This document shows, piece after piece, positions 26,520 through 34,994 of a DNA stretch of 64,000 nt. The notes under the pieces were generated by a model that was not told the origin of the DNA, did not search any database, and saw only the letters and a program-made list of their open reading frames with translations. The stretch is from Roseiarcus sp963742305 (GTDB lineage Bacteria; Pseudomonadota; Alphaproteobacteria; Rhizobiales; Beijerinckiaceae): positions 1-64,000 of the forward strand of contig CAVULN010000013.1 in the NCBI GenBank assembly GCA_963742305.1. Reading direction: 5' to 3'. A program made the position numbers and the translations under genes. Within the stretch, counting starts at the first letter, position 1, and each line of letters begins with the position of its first letter.

Positions 26520-27743
26520 TTATTCCGCCGCTTCGCGCATCGCCGCTCGAATGCTGGCGCGCAATTCGTCGATCAGGGTCAAGCGGTTGGCCCGCTCGAC
26601 GTGCCAGAAAGTCCACCCGTTGCAGGCGGGAAGCCCCTGAACCAGGGCGCCGATTTTGTGGATCGAGCCGACCGCAGGGCCGGCGGCGAGGGTTCCGTCC
26701 GCCCGCACCAGCGCGCTGTAGCGTCCGGCGCCGGCGACCAGGCGTTCGCCCGGGCGGGCGAGCCCCGCTTCGACGACGCTTGAGAAAGCCACCCGCGGCT
26801 CGCTGCGGCGGGTCGGCGCGGCCGCCACCGTCGCTTTGGGCAAGGGCTCGACCGCGTCGATTCGCCTGCGCGCGGCCCCGGCATAAGCAGGATCGCGCTC
26901 GATGCCGATGAACGAGCGGCTGAGGCGCTTGGCGGCCACCCCGGTGGTCCCGGAGCCGAAGAAGGGATCGAGGACCAGATCCCCGGCGTTGGAGGCGGCC
27001 AAAAGCACCCGCCTCAGCAGCGCCTCAGGTTTTTGGGTCGGATGGGTCTTTCGCCCCGTGTCGTCCTTCAGCCGCTCCGCCCCGGTGCAGATCGCCAGGA
27101 ACCAGTCCGAGCGGACCTGGACGTCCTCGTTGCCGGCCTTGAGCGCCTCGTAGTTGAACGTATAGCCTTTGGCCTCCGGCCCTCTCGCCGCCCAGATCAT
27201 CGTCTCATGCGCGTTGGTGAACCGTCGGCCGCGGAAGTTCGGCATCGGGTTGGCCTTGCGCCAGACGATGTCGTTGAGGATCCAGAAGCCGAGATCCTGC
27301 AGGATCGCGCCGACGCGGAAGATGTTGTGGTAGGAGCCGATGACCACGATGGTGGCGGCAGGCTTCATCAGCCGGCGGACGGCGCTGAGCCAGTCGCGGG
27401 TGAAGGCGTCGTAAGCGGCGAAATCGGCGAACTTGTCCCAGTCGTCGTCAACGCCATCGACCCGGCTCTGATCGGGGCGGGACAGCGCGCCTTCGAGTTG
27501 CAGGTTATAGGGAGGATCGGCGAAGACGAGATCCACCGAGGCCGCGGGAAGCCGCGCCATTTCCTCAAGGCAGTCGCCGACGAGGATCGCGTCGCGCGGG
27601 GCCGGGCGCGCTTCGCCGGCCCCTGGGCGGATTGCGGCCGGGCGTTCCGTCCCGCCGGCGCCAGTACGCAAAACCTGAAGCTGGGCGGGGGGGCGGAACG
27701 CTCCGGCGCGCGCGATACGCATCAACGCAACCACTCGACACAT
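26520..27743 (-). CDS. ccrM: CcrM-type GANTC adenine-N6 DNA methyltransferase
   Basis: A 407-residue beta-class DNA methyltransferase. DPPYN (catalytic) precedes FFGSGTTGVAA (SAM binding). The C-terminal RAMA-type domain contains SIHKIGALVQGLPACNGWTFWH. This architecture is that of the cell-cycle-regulated methyltransferase of Alphaproteobacteria, which methylates A in GANTC and controls replication-coupled transcription. The start could be ATG 27743 or ATG 27722; the first 20 residues are not conserved. It follows rnhB on the same strand, a frequent pairing in this class. Confidence 0.94.
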   Translation of the reverse strand: MCRVVALMRIARAGAFRPPAQLQVLRTGAGGTERPAAIRPGAGEARPAPRDAILVGDCLEEMARLPAASVDLVFADPPYNLQLEGALSRPDQSRVDGVDDDWDKFADFAAYDAFTRDWLSAVRRLMKPAATIVVIGSYHNIFRVGAILQDLGFWILNDIVWRKANPMPNFRGRRFTNAHETMIWAARGPEAKGYTFNYEALKAGNEDVQVRSDWFLAICTGAERLKDDTGRKTHPTQKPEALLRRVLLAASNAGDLVLDPFFGSGTTGVAAKRLSRSFIGIERDPAYAGAARRRIDAVEPLPKATVAAAPTRRSEPRVAFSSVVEAGLARPGERLVAGAGRYSALVRADGTLAAGPAVGSIHKIGALVQGLPACNGWTFWHVERANRLTLIDELRASIRAAMREAAE

Positions 27744-27899
27744 GCGCCAGATCGTTCGAGCCGGCCCGTCGTTTATGCTCGGTTTTAAGTAAAGGACCGG
27801 TTATGGGCCCGGCCATGCCGCTGTGTCGTTTTTGTACGGCGCAAGTCGTCTCAAAGGATATTTGGCCTCAACTCTTTTGAAACCTTTTTCGGCCGTGCG

Positions 27900-28550
27900 T
27901 CACTGTTCGTCCGGTTCGAGCCGGAACGAGCGCCGGTGATAGGGGCAAGGGCCCTGCGACGCGAGAGCCTGGCGATGCCTGACGGTCGCATAGCCGGCGT
28001 GCTCGGCGAAGCCGTAGTGCGGATAATCCTGGCTCAGATTGCGCATCAGTGCGTCGCGCATCGTCTTGGCGACAATGGAAGCCGCGGCGATCGACATCGA
28101 AAGCGCATCCCCGTCAATGATTGGGCGCGCAGGGCAGATCAGGCCGTCCGGCAGATCGCGGCCATCGATCAACGCCAGGTCCGGCCGCAGGCTCAAGGCC
28201 GCCAGCGCGCGCGCCATCGCGCGAAGCGAAGCGCCGCGGATGTTGAAGAGGTCGATTTCCTCGACGCTGGCGAAGACGACGGAGACGCTGAGCGCCTTGG
28301 CGAAGATGATTTCGCATAAGGATTCGCGTATGGGCGCGGCAAGCACTTTTGAATCGTTGAGCCCCTCGGGCAGGTCGTCGGGATCGAGAATGACGGCGGC
28401 GACGCCGACCGGCCCGGCCAGCGGCCCGCGTCCGACTTCATCGACGCCGGCGACCCACCGATGACCGTTTTCGAACGCCTCCCGCTCGAAGTCGAAATGC
28501 GGGGTGGCCGGCGGAAGCGGAGGAACGGCCTTTTTCTTCGTCGCCTTCAA
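27900..28550 (-). CDS. rnhB: Ribonuclease HII
   Basis: A 216-residue RNase H fold enzyme that removes RNA primers and ribonucleotides from DNA. GVDEVGRGPLAGPV carries the first Asp-Glu pair. LIDGRDLPDG holds the third acidic residue, and SIVAKTMRDALM the last. The N-terminal 20 residues are Lys/Pro-rich and not part of the fold. The gap to ccrM is 156 bases, AT-richer than its surroundings, and should hold the ccrM promoter. Confidence 0.95.
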   Translation of the reverse strand: MKATKKKAVPPLPPATPHFDFEREAFENGHRWVAGVDEVGRGPLAGPVGVAAVILDPDDLPEGLNDSKVLAAPIRESLCEIIFAKALSVSVVFASVEEIDLFNIRGASLRAMARALAALSLRPDLALIDGRDLPDGLICPARPIIDGDALSMSIAAASIVAKTMRDALMRNLSQDYPHYGFAEHAGYATVRHRQALASQGPCPYHRRSFRLEPDEQ

Positions 28551-28701
28551 CGCCGCTTCCTTAAGCCGCCAGCCGGTTCGTTCTTCGGCAGGCTATCGCA
28601 GACCCGGCGGGCGAGCCAAGATCGGATGGCGGAAATCTCGGTGGAAACAGCCACGTTTCCCTGTCGCGTCCCCAAGATCGCGGATCGGCTATCTTGAGGG
28701 C

Positions 28702-28866
28702 ATGGAGACGCCCGACCCCCTTCTGGAACGAATCGTTCCCGTCCTCGCCAAAGTTTCCGGCATGGTCGCGATCGCGCTCGGCGGCTCGAGGGCAAGCGGC
28801 GCGGCGCTCGGCGAACTCGGGTCAATCCAGCGCGAACTTGTGCGCCTGACCGAAGCGGCGCGTTAG
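28702..28866 (+). pseudogene. Nucleotidyltransferase-domain remnant
   Basis: A 54-residue open frame. Residues 1-33 match the N terminus of MNT-type nucleotidyltransferase-domain proteins (LLERIVPVLAKVSGMVAIAL followed by GGSRASG, where G-G-S starts the active site). The catalytic D-x-D and the whole core are then missing, and the frame goes straight to a helical tail, LGELGSIQRELVRLTEAAR, that resembles a C terminus. This looks like a large in-frame internal deletion. The remnant is unlikely to be active. Confidence 0.5.
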
Positions 28867-29134
28867 AGCGTTCCGGGGCTGGCAGGATTGGCGCGCGCTT
28901 GGCCTAGCCGCAATTTTACCGGCGCCCCCTAATGCTTTCAGTGCGTTATGACCCCGTTTAGTTCCGCGCCTCATTTTAATCGCGAGCGGTTGGTTTCGGC
29001 GCGCATGCAAAGTAAAATAACATTTTGTATATGCTATTTCAGCCAACGGCCGCGCCTCAGCCCAAGAGAAAGCGGGTCCGGGCTTGCTCGCGGACAAAAT
29101 GCGTTGGCGCGGAAATTCGTATATCAGCGTTCCC

Positions 29135-29638
29135 ATGACCGTCGGCGCGATTCGCATTCTCGGCGTCGATCCCGGCCTGCGCGCGACCGGGTGGGGCATG
29201 ATCGAGGCCGCGGGGTCCAGGCTCGCCTTCGTCGGCTGCGGCTCGATCGAGACCGATTCCTCAGGCTCGCTCGCTGAGCGCCTGGCGGCGATCCATCGCC
29301 TGCTGACCGGGCTCATCGGCCGGGAAGGACCGCATGAGGCGGCGATCGAGGAGACATTCATCAATCGCGATCCGCAATCGGCGCTGAAACTGGGCCAGGC
29401 GCGCGGCGTCGCGCTCGCCGCCCTGGCTCTGACCGGCCTGCCGGTCGCGGAATACGCCGCCAATCTCATCAAGAAGACCGTCGTCGGCGCTGGCCACGCG
29501 GAGAAGCGGCAGGTGGCGATGATGGTGAAAATGCTGCTGCCCGCCTCGACCGCGGCGACGCCCGACGCGGCCGACGCGCTCGCGGTCGCCATCTGCCACG
29601 CGCAGCATCGCGCGGCGCGCGCAAGGGGCGCCGCATGA
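29135..29638 (+). CDS. ruvC: Holliday junction resolvase RuvC
   Basis: A 167-residue crossover junction endonuclease. The catalytic acidic residues are visible in LGVDPGLRATGWG (Asp), AIEETF (Glu) and TPDAADALAVAICH (two Asp). The start ATG 29135 is the family start, and the frame extends 17 codons upstream. It overlaps ruvA by four bases (ATGA). Confidence 0.97.
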   Translation: MTVGAIRILGVDPGLRATGWGMIEAAGSRLAFVGCGSIETDSSGSLAERLAAIHRLLTGLIGREGPHEAAIEETFINRDPQSALKLGQARGVALAALALTGLPVAEYAANLIKKTVVGAGHAEKRQVAMMVKMLLPASTAATPDAADALAVAICHAQHRAARARGAA

Positions 29639-30249
29639 TCGGCAAGCTCAAGGGCGTCGTCGACAGCGTGGAGGAAGAAACGATGATCCTCGACGTCGGC
29701 GGCGTGGGCTATCTCGTCTCGGCCTCCGCCCGGACCTTGCGCGCCCTGCCTCCGGCGGGCGAGCCGGCGGAGCTGCTCATCGAGACCCATGTGCGCGAAG
29801 ACGCGATCAGGCTTTACGGGTTTCTGACCGCCGCCGAGCGCGACTGGTTTCGTCTCCTGCAAAACGTGCAGGGGGTCGGCGCGAAGGTTGCGCTCGGGAT
29901 CCTTGGGGCGTTGTCGGCGGAAGCGCTGAGCGCGGCCGTCGCGCGGCAGGACAAGGCGATGATGGCGCGCGCGCCGGGCGTGGGCCCCAAGCTCGCCGCG
30001 CGCCTGGTGCTCGAGCTCAAGGACAAGGCGCCGGCGCTCGGGGCGGTCGATTTCGCCGGCCCGGAATCCGGCCTCGAGCGCGCGCCAAAACTGGCCAAGC
30101 CCGCCGAGGACGCGATTCTGGCGCTTGTCGGCCTCGGCTATGCTCAGCCCCAGGCCGCCGCCGCGATGGCCCGGATTTCGGCCCGGCTCGGACCAGAAGC
30201 CGGGACCGCCGCGCTCATCCGCGCGGGCTTGAAGGAACTGGCGCAGTAA
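29635..30249 (+). CDS. ruvA: Holliday junction branch migration protein RuvA
   Basis: A 204-residue RuvA. It opens MIGKLKGVVD (OB fold), has tandem helix-hairpin-helix motifs (NVQGVGAKVALGILG and APGVGPKLAARLVLELK) and a C-terminal RuvB-contacting domain (ALVGLGYAQPQAAAAM). It is coupled to ruvC. ruvB normally follows at once, but here a toxin-antitoxin pair intervenes. Confidence 0.97.
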   Translation: MIGKLKGVVDSVEEETMILDVGGVGYLVSASARTLRALPPAGEPAELLIETHVREDAIRLYGFLTAAERDWFRLLQNVQGVGAKVALGILGALSAEALSAAVARQDKAMMARAPGVGPKLAARLVLELKDKAPALGAVDFAGPESGLERAPKLAKPAEDAILALVGLGYAQPQAAAAMARISARLGPEAGTAALIRAGLKELAQ

Positions 30250-30291
30250 GCAGTTTTACGATAGTATGATCGATGGACCAGAGGTAAAAAC

Positions 30292-30504
30292 ATGACCGCC
30301 ACGTCGACGATTTCCTCGAAATATCAGGTCTCGATTCCCAAAACCGTTCGTGAACGGCTCGCCTGGCGGCCCGGTCAGAAGATTGCGTTCATCGACAAGG
30401 GCAAGGGCGTGTTGATGATTCGTGTGCCGGAACGCGAGGAGCTGGTGGGAATCGCCCGCGGCGCCAATCTCGAGAACTATCGCGATCGCAATGACCGATA
30501 TTGA
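30292..30504 (+). CDS. AbrB/SpoVT (VapB/MazE-like) antitoxin
   Basis: A 70-residue protein with the swapped-hairpin AbrB DNA-binding fold: STISSKYQVSIPKTVRERLAW and a GQKIAFIDKGKGVLMIRV strand pair. The C-terminal tail (LENYRDRNDRY) would bind the toxin. Its stop overlaps the toxin start by one base (TGATG). It is expected to repress its own promoter as a complex with the toxin. Confidence 0.88.
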   Translation: MTATSTISSKYQVSIPKTVRERLAWRPGQKIAFIDKGKGVLMIRVPEREELVGIARGANLENYRDRNDRY

Positions 30505-30884
30505 TGCGCGTCGTCGACACCTCGGCATGGCTCGAATGGCTGGCTGACAGCGCGGTCGGCCGCGCCGTTGGCCGGGAGATCCCGCCTAAGGAGGGCTGGA
30601 TTGTCCCGACGATCGTGCAGTATGAACTGGCGCGCTGCCTGACGCGGGAGGTCTCGGAAGACGCGGCCGATGATACGATCGCATTTTCCACTCAATGCAT
30701 CGTGACGTCCCTGAGCACGCGGCTTGCCGTCCAGGCGGCTGAAATCGCCAAGGACCACGCGCTCGCGATGGCCGATGCGATCATCTACGCGACGGCGGTC
30801 GCCATGAGCGCCGACCTGCTCACCTGCGACGCGCATTTCGCCACGCTGCCACAGGTCGTTTATCTCCCCAAGGGATCGCGATGA
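30504..30884 (+). CDS. PIN-domain ribonuclease toxin (VapC-like)
   Basis: A 126-residue PIN-domain protein. The acidic active site is present: Asp in VVDTSAWLEWL, Glu in QYELAR, Asp in ALAMADAIIYATA and Asp in LLTCDAHF. PIN toxins cleave RNA, often tRNA or rRNA loops. I chose ATG 30504 rather than TTG 30501, giving the usual antitoxin-toxin overlap. The pair is inserted between ruvA and ruvB in the same direction. Confidence 0.88.
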   Translation: MRVVDTSAWLEWLADSAVGRAVGREIPPKEGWIVPTIVQYELARCLTREVSEDAADDTIAFSTQCIVTSLSTRLAVQAAEIAKDHALAMADAIIYATAVAMSADLLTCDAHFATLPQVVYLPKGSR

Positions 30885-30926
30885 TCGCGCGGCTGCGCCT
30901 CTTCACCGCGCGCAAAGGTCACTGAG

Positions 30927-31961
30927 ATGGCCGAGGCGCCGCGCCGGCTCGTGTCCGCAGAAAAGCGCCCCGAGGACGAGACGGCGGTTCGCCCGCAGCG
31001 TCTTGCCGATTTCGCCGGGCAGGAAGCGGCGCGCAAGAACCTTGGCGTCTTCATCCAGTCCGCCCGAGCGCGGAGCGAGGCGCTCGATCATGTGCTGTTC
31101 GTCGGGCCGCCCGGACTTGGCAAGACGACGCTCGCGCAGATCGTCGCGCGCGAGCTTGGCGTCAATTTCCGCTCGACATCGGGGCCGGTCATCGCCAAGG
31201 GGGGCGATCTGGCGGCGCAGCTCACCAATCTCGAGCCGCGCGACGTCCTGTTCATCGACGAGATTCACCGGCTCAATCCGGCGGTCGAGGAAATTCTTTA
31301 TCCGGCGATGGAGGATTTCCAGCTCGACCTCATCATCGGCTCGGGGCCAGCGGCGCGCTCGGTGAAGATCGACCTCGCTCCCTTCACGCTGATCGGCGCG
31401 ACCACCCGCGCAGGGCTCCTCACCACGCCCCTGCGCGACCGCTTCGGCATTCCGATCCGGCTCAATTTCTATACGACCGAGGAACTGCAAGGCATTGTCG
31501 CGCGCGGCGCCAGAGTGATGGGCGTCGCTCTCGCTGAAGACGGCGCGAACGAGATCGCCAGGCGCTCGCGCGGCACGCCGCGCATCGCCGGGCGCCTGCT
31601 GAGAAGGGTGCGCGACTTCGCCGTGGTCGAAGGCGCGAAGACCGTGACGCGCGCGCTCGCCGACGGAGCGCTCAAGCTGCTCGATGTCGACGCGATCGGG
31701 CTCGATCAGATGGACCGGCGCTATCTCGACACGATCGCGGTCAAGTTCGACGGCGGCCCGGTCGGGGTCGAGACCATCGCCGCCGCTCTTTCCGAGCCGC
31801 GCGACGCGATCGAGGACATCATCGAGCCCTATCTCATCCAGATCGGTTTCGTGCAGCGCACGCCGCGCGGACGGATGCTGACCTCGCACGCCTTCCGTCA
31901 TCTGGGCCTCGCCGAGCCGCGGCGAGAGGGACAGGCGCCGACCCTGTTCGACGAGGAATAG
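30927..31961 (+). CDS. ruvB: Holliday junction branch migration helicase RuvB
   Basis: A 344-residue AAA+ motor. Walker A is FVGPPGLGKTTLA, Walker B is LFIDEIHRL, and sensor 1 is LIGATTRAG. The arginine-finger segment LRDRFGIP is present, and the C-terminal winged helix ends PYLIQIGFVQRTPRGR. It lies 42 bases after the toxin gene. It may be co-transcribed with ruvCA through the toxin-antitoxin module or use a promoter within it. Confidence 0.97.
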   Translation: MAEAPRRLVSAEKRPEDETAVRPQRLADFAGQEAARKNLGVFIQSARARSEALDHVLFVGPPGLGKTTLAQIVARELGVNFRSTSGPVIAKGGDLAAQLTNLEPRDVLFIDEIHRLNPAVEEILYPAMEDFQLDLIIGSGPAARSVKIDLAPFTLIGATTRAGLLTTPLRDRFGIPIRLNFYTTEELQGIVARGARVMGVALAEDGANEIARRSRGTPRIAGRLLRRVRDFAVVEGAKTVTRALADGALKLLDVDAIGLDQMDRRYLDTIAVKFDGGPVGVETIAAALSEPRDAIEDIIEPYLIQIGFVQRTPRGRMLTSHAFRHLGLAEPRREGQAPTLFDEE

Positions 31962-31971
31962 GCCGGGCCGC

Positions 31972-32920
31972 ATGAAGGCGCAGAGGGTTTCCCACGTCGT
32001 GAGCTTCCTCGAGGCGCTGGCATCGGAGCGTGGCGCGAGCGTGAACACCATCGACGCCTATCGGCCGCGATCTCGCCGACTACGAAGCCTATCTGAGCGC
32101 CAAGTCTATCGATGCGCTGAAGGCGGACGCGGCCCATGTGCGCGCCTTTCTCGCCGCGCGCGGAGCGCGGAAGCTGAGCGCCGCGTCGCTCGCGCGGCGC
32201 CTCTCGGCGATCCGCCAGTTCCACAAATTTCTCACCGCCGAAGGCTGGCGGCGCGACGATCCGACGCTCACCGTCGAAGGTCCGCGCCGGTCGCGCCCGC
32301 TGCCCAAGCTCCTCAGCGTGGCCGAGGTCGAGCGCCTGATCGAGACGGCGCGCGAGGGGCTCGACATTGCGGAGCGCCCGTTGCGTGAGAGGCTGGAGGC
32401 GGCGCGCGGCGCCTGTCTCATCGAGTTCATCTACGGCTCGGGCCTGCGCGTATCGGAAGCCTTGAGCCTCAAGAAAGCGGTCGCCATGGCCAAGTCGCCG
32501 CTCATCGCCGTGCGCGGCAAGGGCGATAAGGAGCGTCTGGCGCCGCTCTCGGGCCCGGCCCTCGCCGCGATCCGCGTTTTCCGCGCCCTGCTCGACCAGG
32601 CCTCGCCCGGCCTGGCGGCGAGCCCGTGGCTCTTTCCCGCAGCGAGCGCGAGCGGCCATATGACGCGCCAGGCCTTCGCGCGCGATCTCAAGCGCGTCGC
32701 CGCCGGGGCGGGACTTGCGCCTAAGCGCGTGAGCCCGCATGTGCTTCGTCACGCCTTCGCCAGTCATCTCTTGCAGAACGGCGCGGACCTGCGCGTCGTC
32801 CAGGATCTGCTCGGCCACGCCGACATCGCCACGACCCAGATCTACACGCATGTGCTCGACGAGCGCGCCAAGGCGATGGTGCGCGACCTGCATCCTATGA
32901 ACGATGAGGCAAGCGAATGA
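31972..32920 (+). pseudogene. XerD-like tyrosine recombinase, frameshifted (+1)
   Basis: The first frame encodes the start of the SAM-like core-binding domain (VSHVVSFLEALASERGASVN) up to DAY. It then breaks at 32063-32064. The frame one base later continues RDLADYEAYLSAKSIDALK and runs through the full catalytic domain to 32920. Catalytic residues are all present: Arg in GSGLRVSEAL, Lys in KGDKERL, HVLRH and LLGHADIATTQIYTH. Removing one G of the GG at 32063 restores YRRDLADYE and a 315-residue protein. The product would be the dif-site recombinase that resolves chromosome dimers, if not another paralogue. Confidence 0.85.
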
Positions 32921-33249
32921 CCGCCGGGCGCGGCCCCTGGCGCGGGACGAGCGAGGGCGTCATCGTCTCCTGCCGCCTGACGCCGAAGGGCGGGCGCGAT
33001 GCGATCGACGGCGTGGCTCAGCTTGCCGACGGGTCGTCCGTGCTTCTGGCGCGGGTGCGCAGCGCCCCGCAGGACGGCGAAGCCAATGAGGCGCTGTGCG
33101 CTTTATTGGCGGAACGCATCGGCGCGCCGGCCTCGGGCGTGCGCCTTGTCGCGGGCTTGAAGAGTCGGGTGAAACAGGTCGCAGTTTCCGGCGACGCGGC
33201 TGCGCTGATCGCCAAGCTCGAAGCGCTTGGGGCGCGACCTCATCGATGA
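32917..33249 (+). CDS. DUF167 (YggU) family protein
   Basis: A 110-residue protein with the family core: IVSCRLTPKGGRDAIDG, APQDGEANEAL and GVRLVAGLKSRVKQVAVSGD. The structure is known in the family, but the function is not. It overlaps the xerD-like stop by four bases (ATGA), so the two are translationally coupled. Confidence 0.9.
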   Translation: MTAGRGPWRGTSEGVIVSCRLTPKGGRDAIDGVAQLADGSSVLLARVRSAPQDGEANEALCALLAERIGAPASGVRLVAGLKSRVKQVAVSGDAAALIAKLEALGARPHR

Positions 33250-33348
33250 CCGGAGCGTGTCGCGTTGCGGCCATTGCGCGGCAGGCGAAAAAGGGCTTCG
33301 ATGGAGTCCGCGCCCGGTCGCGCGGGTTATCGTCTTTGAGGGGATGCA

Positions 33349-34938
33349 ATGAAAGCGCTCAACGTCGCCGGCCTCGGACTTGCGGCCCTGCTCGCGGGCG
33401 TGAGTCTCGCGGCGGCGAAGACCCTCGTCTATTGCTCGGAAGGCAGTCCGGAGAACTTCACCCCCGCCATCAACACCACCGGCACCAGCTTCGACGCGGC
33501 GCGGCCCGTCTATAATCGCCTGACCGAATTCAAGCGCGGCACGACCGAGGTCGTTCCCGGCCTCGCCGACAGCTGGGACATCACTGACGGCGGCAAGACG
33601 ATCACTTTCCATCTGCGCAAGGGCGTCAAGTTTCACTCTTACAAGGACTTCAAGCCGACGCGCGATTTCAACGCCGACGACGTTCTGTTTTCGATCGACC
33701 GGCAGTGGAAGCCGGACAATCCCTACTACAAGGTGTCGGGCGGCAAGTATGATTATTTCAACGACATGGACATGCCGAAGCTGCTCGATTCGGTGACCAA
33801 GACGGACGATTACACCGTGGTCATCAAGCTGAAAGAACCGAACGTCGCCATCCTCGCCAATTTCGCGATGGACTTCATGGCGATCGGGTCGAAGGAATAC
33901 GCGGATTTCCTTTTGAAGAAGGGAACGCCCGAGCAGTTCGACCAGGCGCCGGTCGGCACCGGGCCGTTCTCGTTCGTCTCGTACCAGAAGGATTCCGTCA
34001 TCCGCTACAAGGCGAACAAGGACTATTACGGCGAGAAGGCCTTGGTCGACGACCTCGTCTTCGCCATCACGCCCGATCCTACGGCGCGCTACGCCAAGCT
34101 CAAGGCGGGCGAATGCCACGTCAACGCCTATCCGAGGCCCGCCGACCTCGAGGAGATGGAAAAGGATCCGACCCTCAAGGTGATCAGCATGCCGGGGCTC
34201 AATGTCGCCTATTGGGCTTTCAACGCGACGAAGCCGCCCCTCGACAAGAAGGAAGTGCGCGAGGCCCTGTCGATGACGATCGACCGCGACGCGATCATCA
34301 AGGACGTCTATCTCGGCGCGGGATCGAAGGCGACGACGCTGATCCCGCCCACGATGTGGGCCTTCAACGACAAGATTCCGGACGTTCCTCACGATCCGGA
34401 GAAGGCCAAGGCGATGCTGGCCGCGGCGGGCGTCAAGACGCCGCTCGACATCGACCTCTGGTACATGCCGGTGTCGCGGCCCTACAATCCCAACGGCAAG
34501 CGGATCGGAGAGATGATGCAGGCCGATCTCGCCAAGATCGGCGTCAACGCCAAGCTCGTCACTTATGAATGGGGCGAGTATCGAAAGCGCCTCGCCAACG
34601 GCGAGGAGATGACCGGCCAGTACGGCTGGACGGGGGACAACGGGGACCCGGACAATTTCTTTTTCTTGAGAGGCTGCCCCGGCGGCAAGCCTGGCGACAG
34701 CAACCCGACGAAATGGTGCAACGCCGAGTTCGACGAGCTCCTGGCGAAGGCCCGCACCCTTTCGGATCAGGCCGAGCGCGCCAAGCTCTATCGGCGCATG
34801 CAGGAGATCGAGCATGACGAAGCCCCGGAGCTTCTCATCGCCCATTCAATCGTGTTCGAAGCCATGCGCTCCAATGTGACCGGCTACAAGCAAAGCCCGC
34901 TTGGAACGCACGCATTCGAAGGCGTCGATCTTAAGTAA
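33349..34938 (+). CDS. dppA: Dipeptide ABC transporter substrate-binding protein DppA
   Basis: A 529-residue periplasmic SBP_bac_5 protein. The signal peptide is about 1-23 (MKALNVAGLGLAALLAG, cut near LAAAK). The mature start KTLVYCSEGSPENFTP closely resembles enterobacterial DppA. FKPTRDFNADDVLFSIDRQ is the family signature. A GAGGGGATGCA ribosome site precedes the ATG. First gene of a dppABCDF operon for peptide uptake. Haem or aminolevulinate transport is also known for DppA homologues. Confidence 0.93.
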   Translation: MKALNVAGLGLAALLAGVSLAAAKTLVYCSEGSPENFTPAINTTGTSFDAARPVYNRLTEFKRGTTEVVPGLADSWDITDGGKTITFHLRKGVKFHSYKDFKPTRDFNADDVLFSIDRQWKPDNPYYKVSGGKYDYFNDMDMPKLLDSVTKTDDYTVVIKLKEPNVAILANFAMDFMAIGSKEYADFLLKKGTPEQFDQAPVGTGPFSFVSYQKDSVIRYKANKDYYGEKALVDDLVFAITPDPTARYAKLKAGECHVNAYPRPADLEEMEKDPTLKVISMPGLNVAYWAFNATKPPLDKKEVREALSMTIDRDAIIKDVYLGAGSKATTLIPPTMWAFNDKIPDVPHDPEKAKAMLAAAGVKTPLDIDLWYMPVSRPYNPNGKRIGEMMQADLAKIGVNAKLVTYEWGEYRKRLANGEEMTGQYGWTGDNGDPDNFFFLRGCPGGKPGDSNPTKWCNAEFDELLAKARTLSDQAERAKLYRRMQEIEHDEAPELLIAHSIVFEAMRSNVTGYKQSPLGTHAFEGVDLK

Positions 34939-34994
34939 GGCCGGTCCGGCGCCGCGGCGATGGGAGCGCGGGCCCCGTTGGTTTGGGATCGGCC

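Noticed and set aside
27632..27880. A small plus-strand frame ending CRFCTAQVVSKDIWPQLF between ccrM and rnhB
   Set aside because: It has a Cys pair but no conserved fold, and most of the frame overlaps the start of ccrM. The gap is better explained as the ccrM promoter region.
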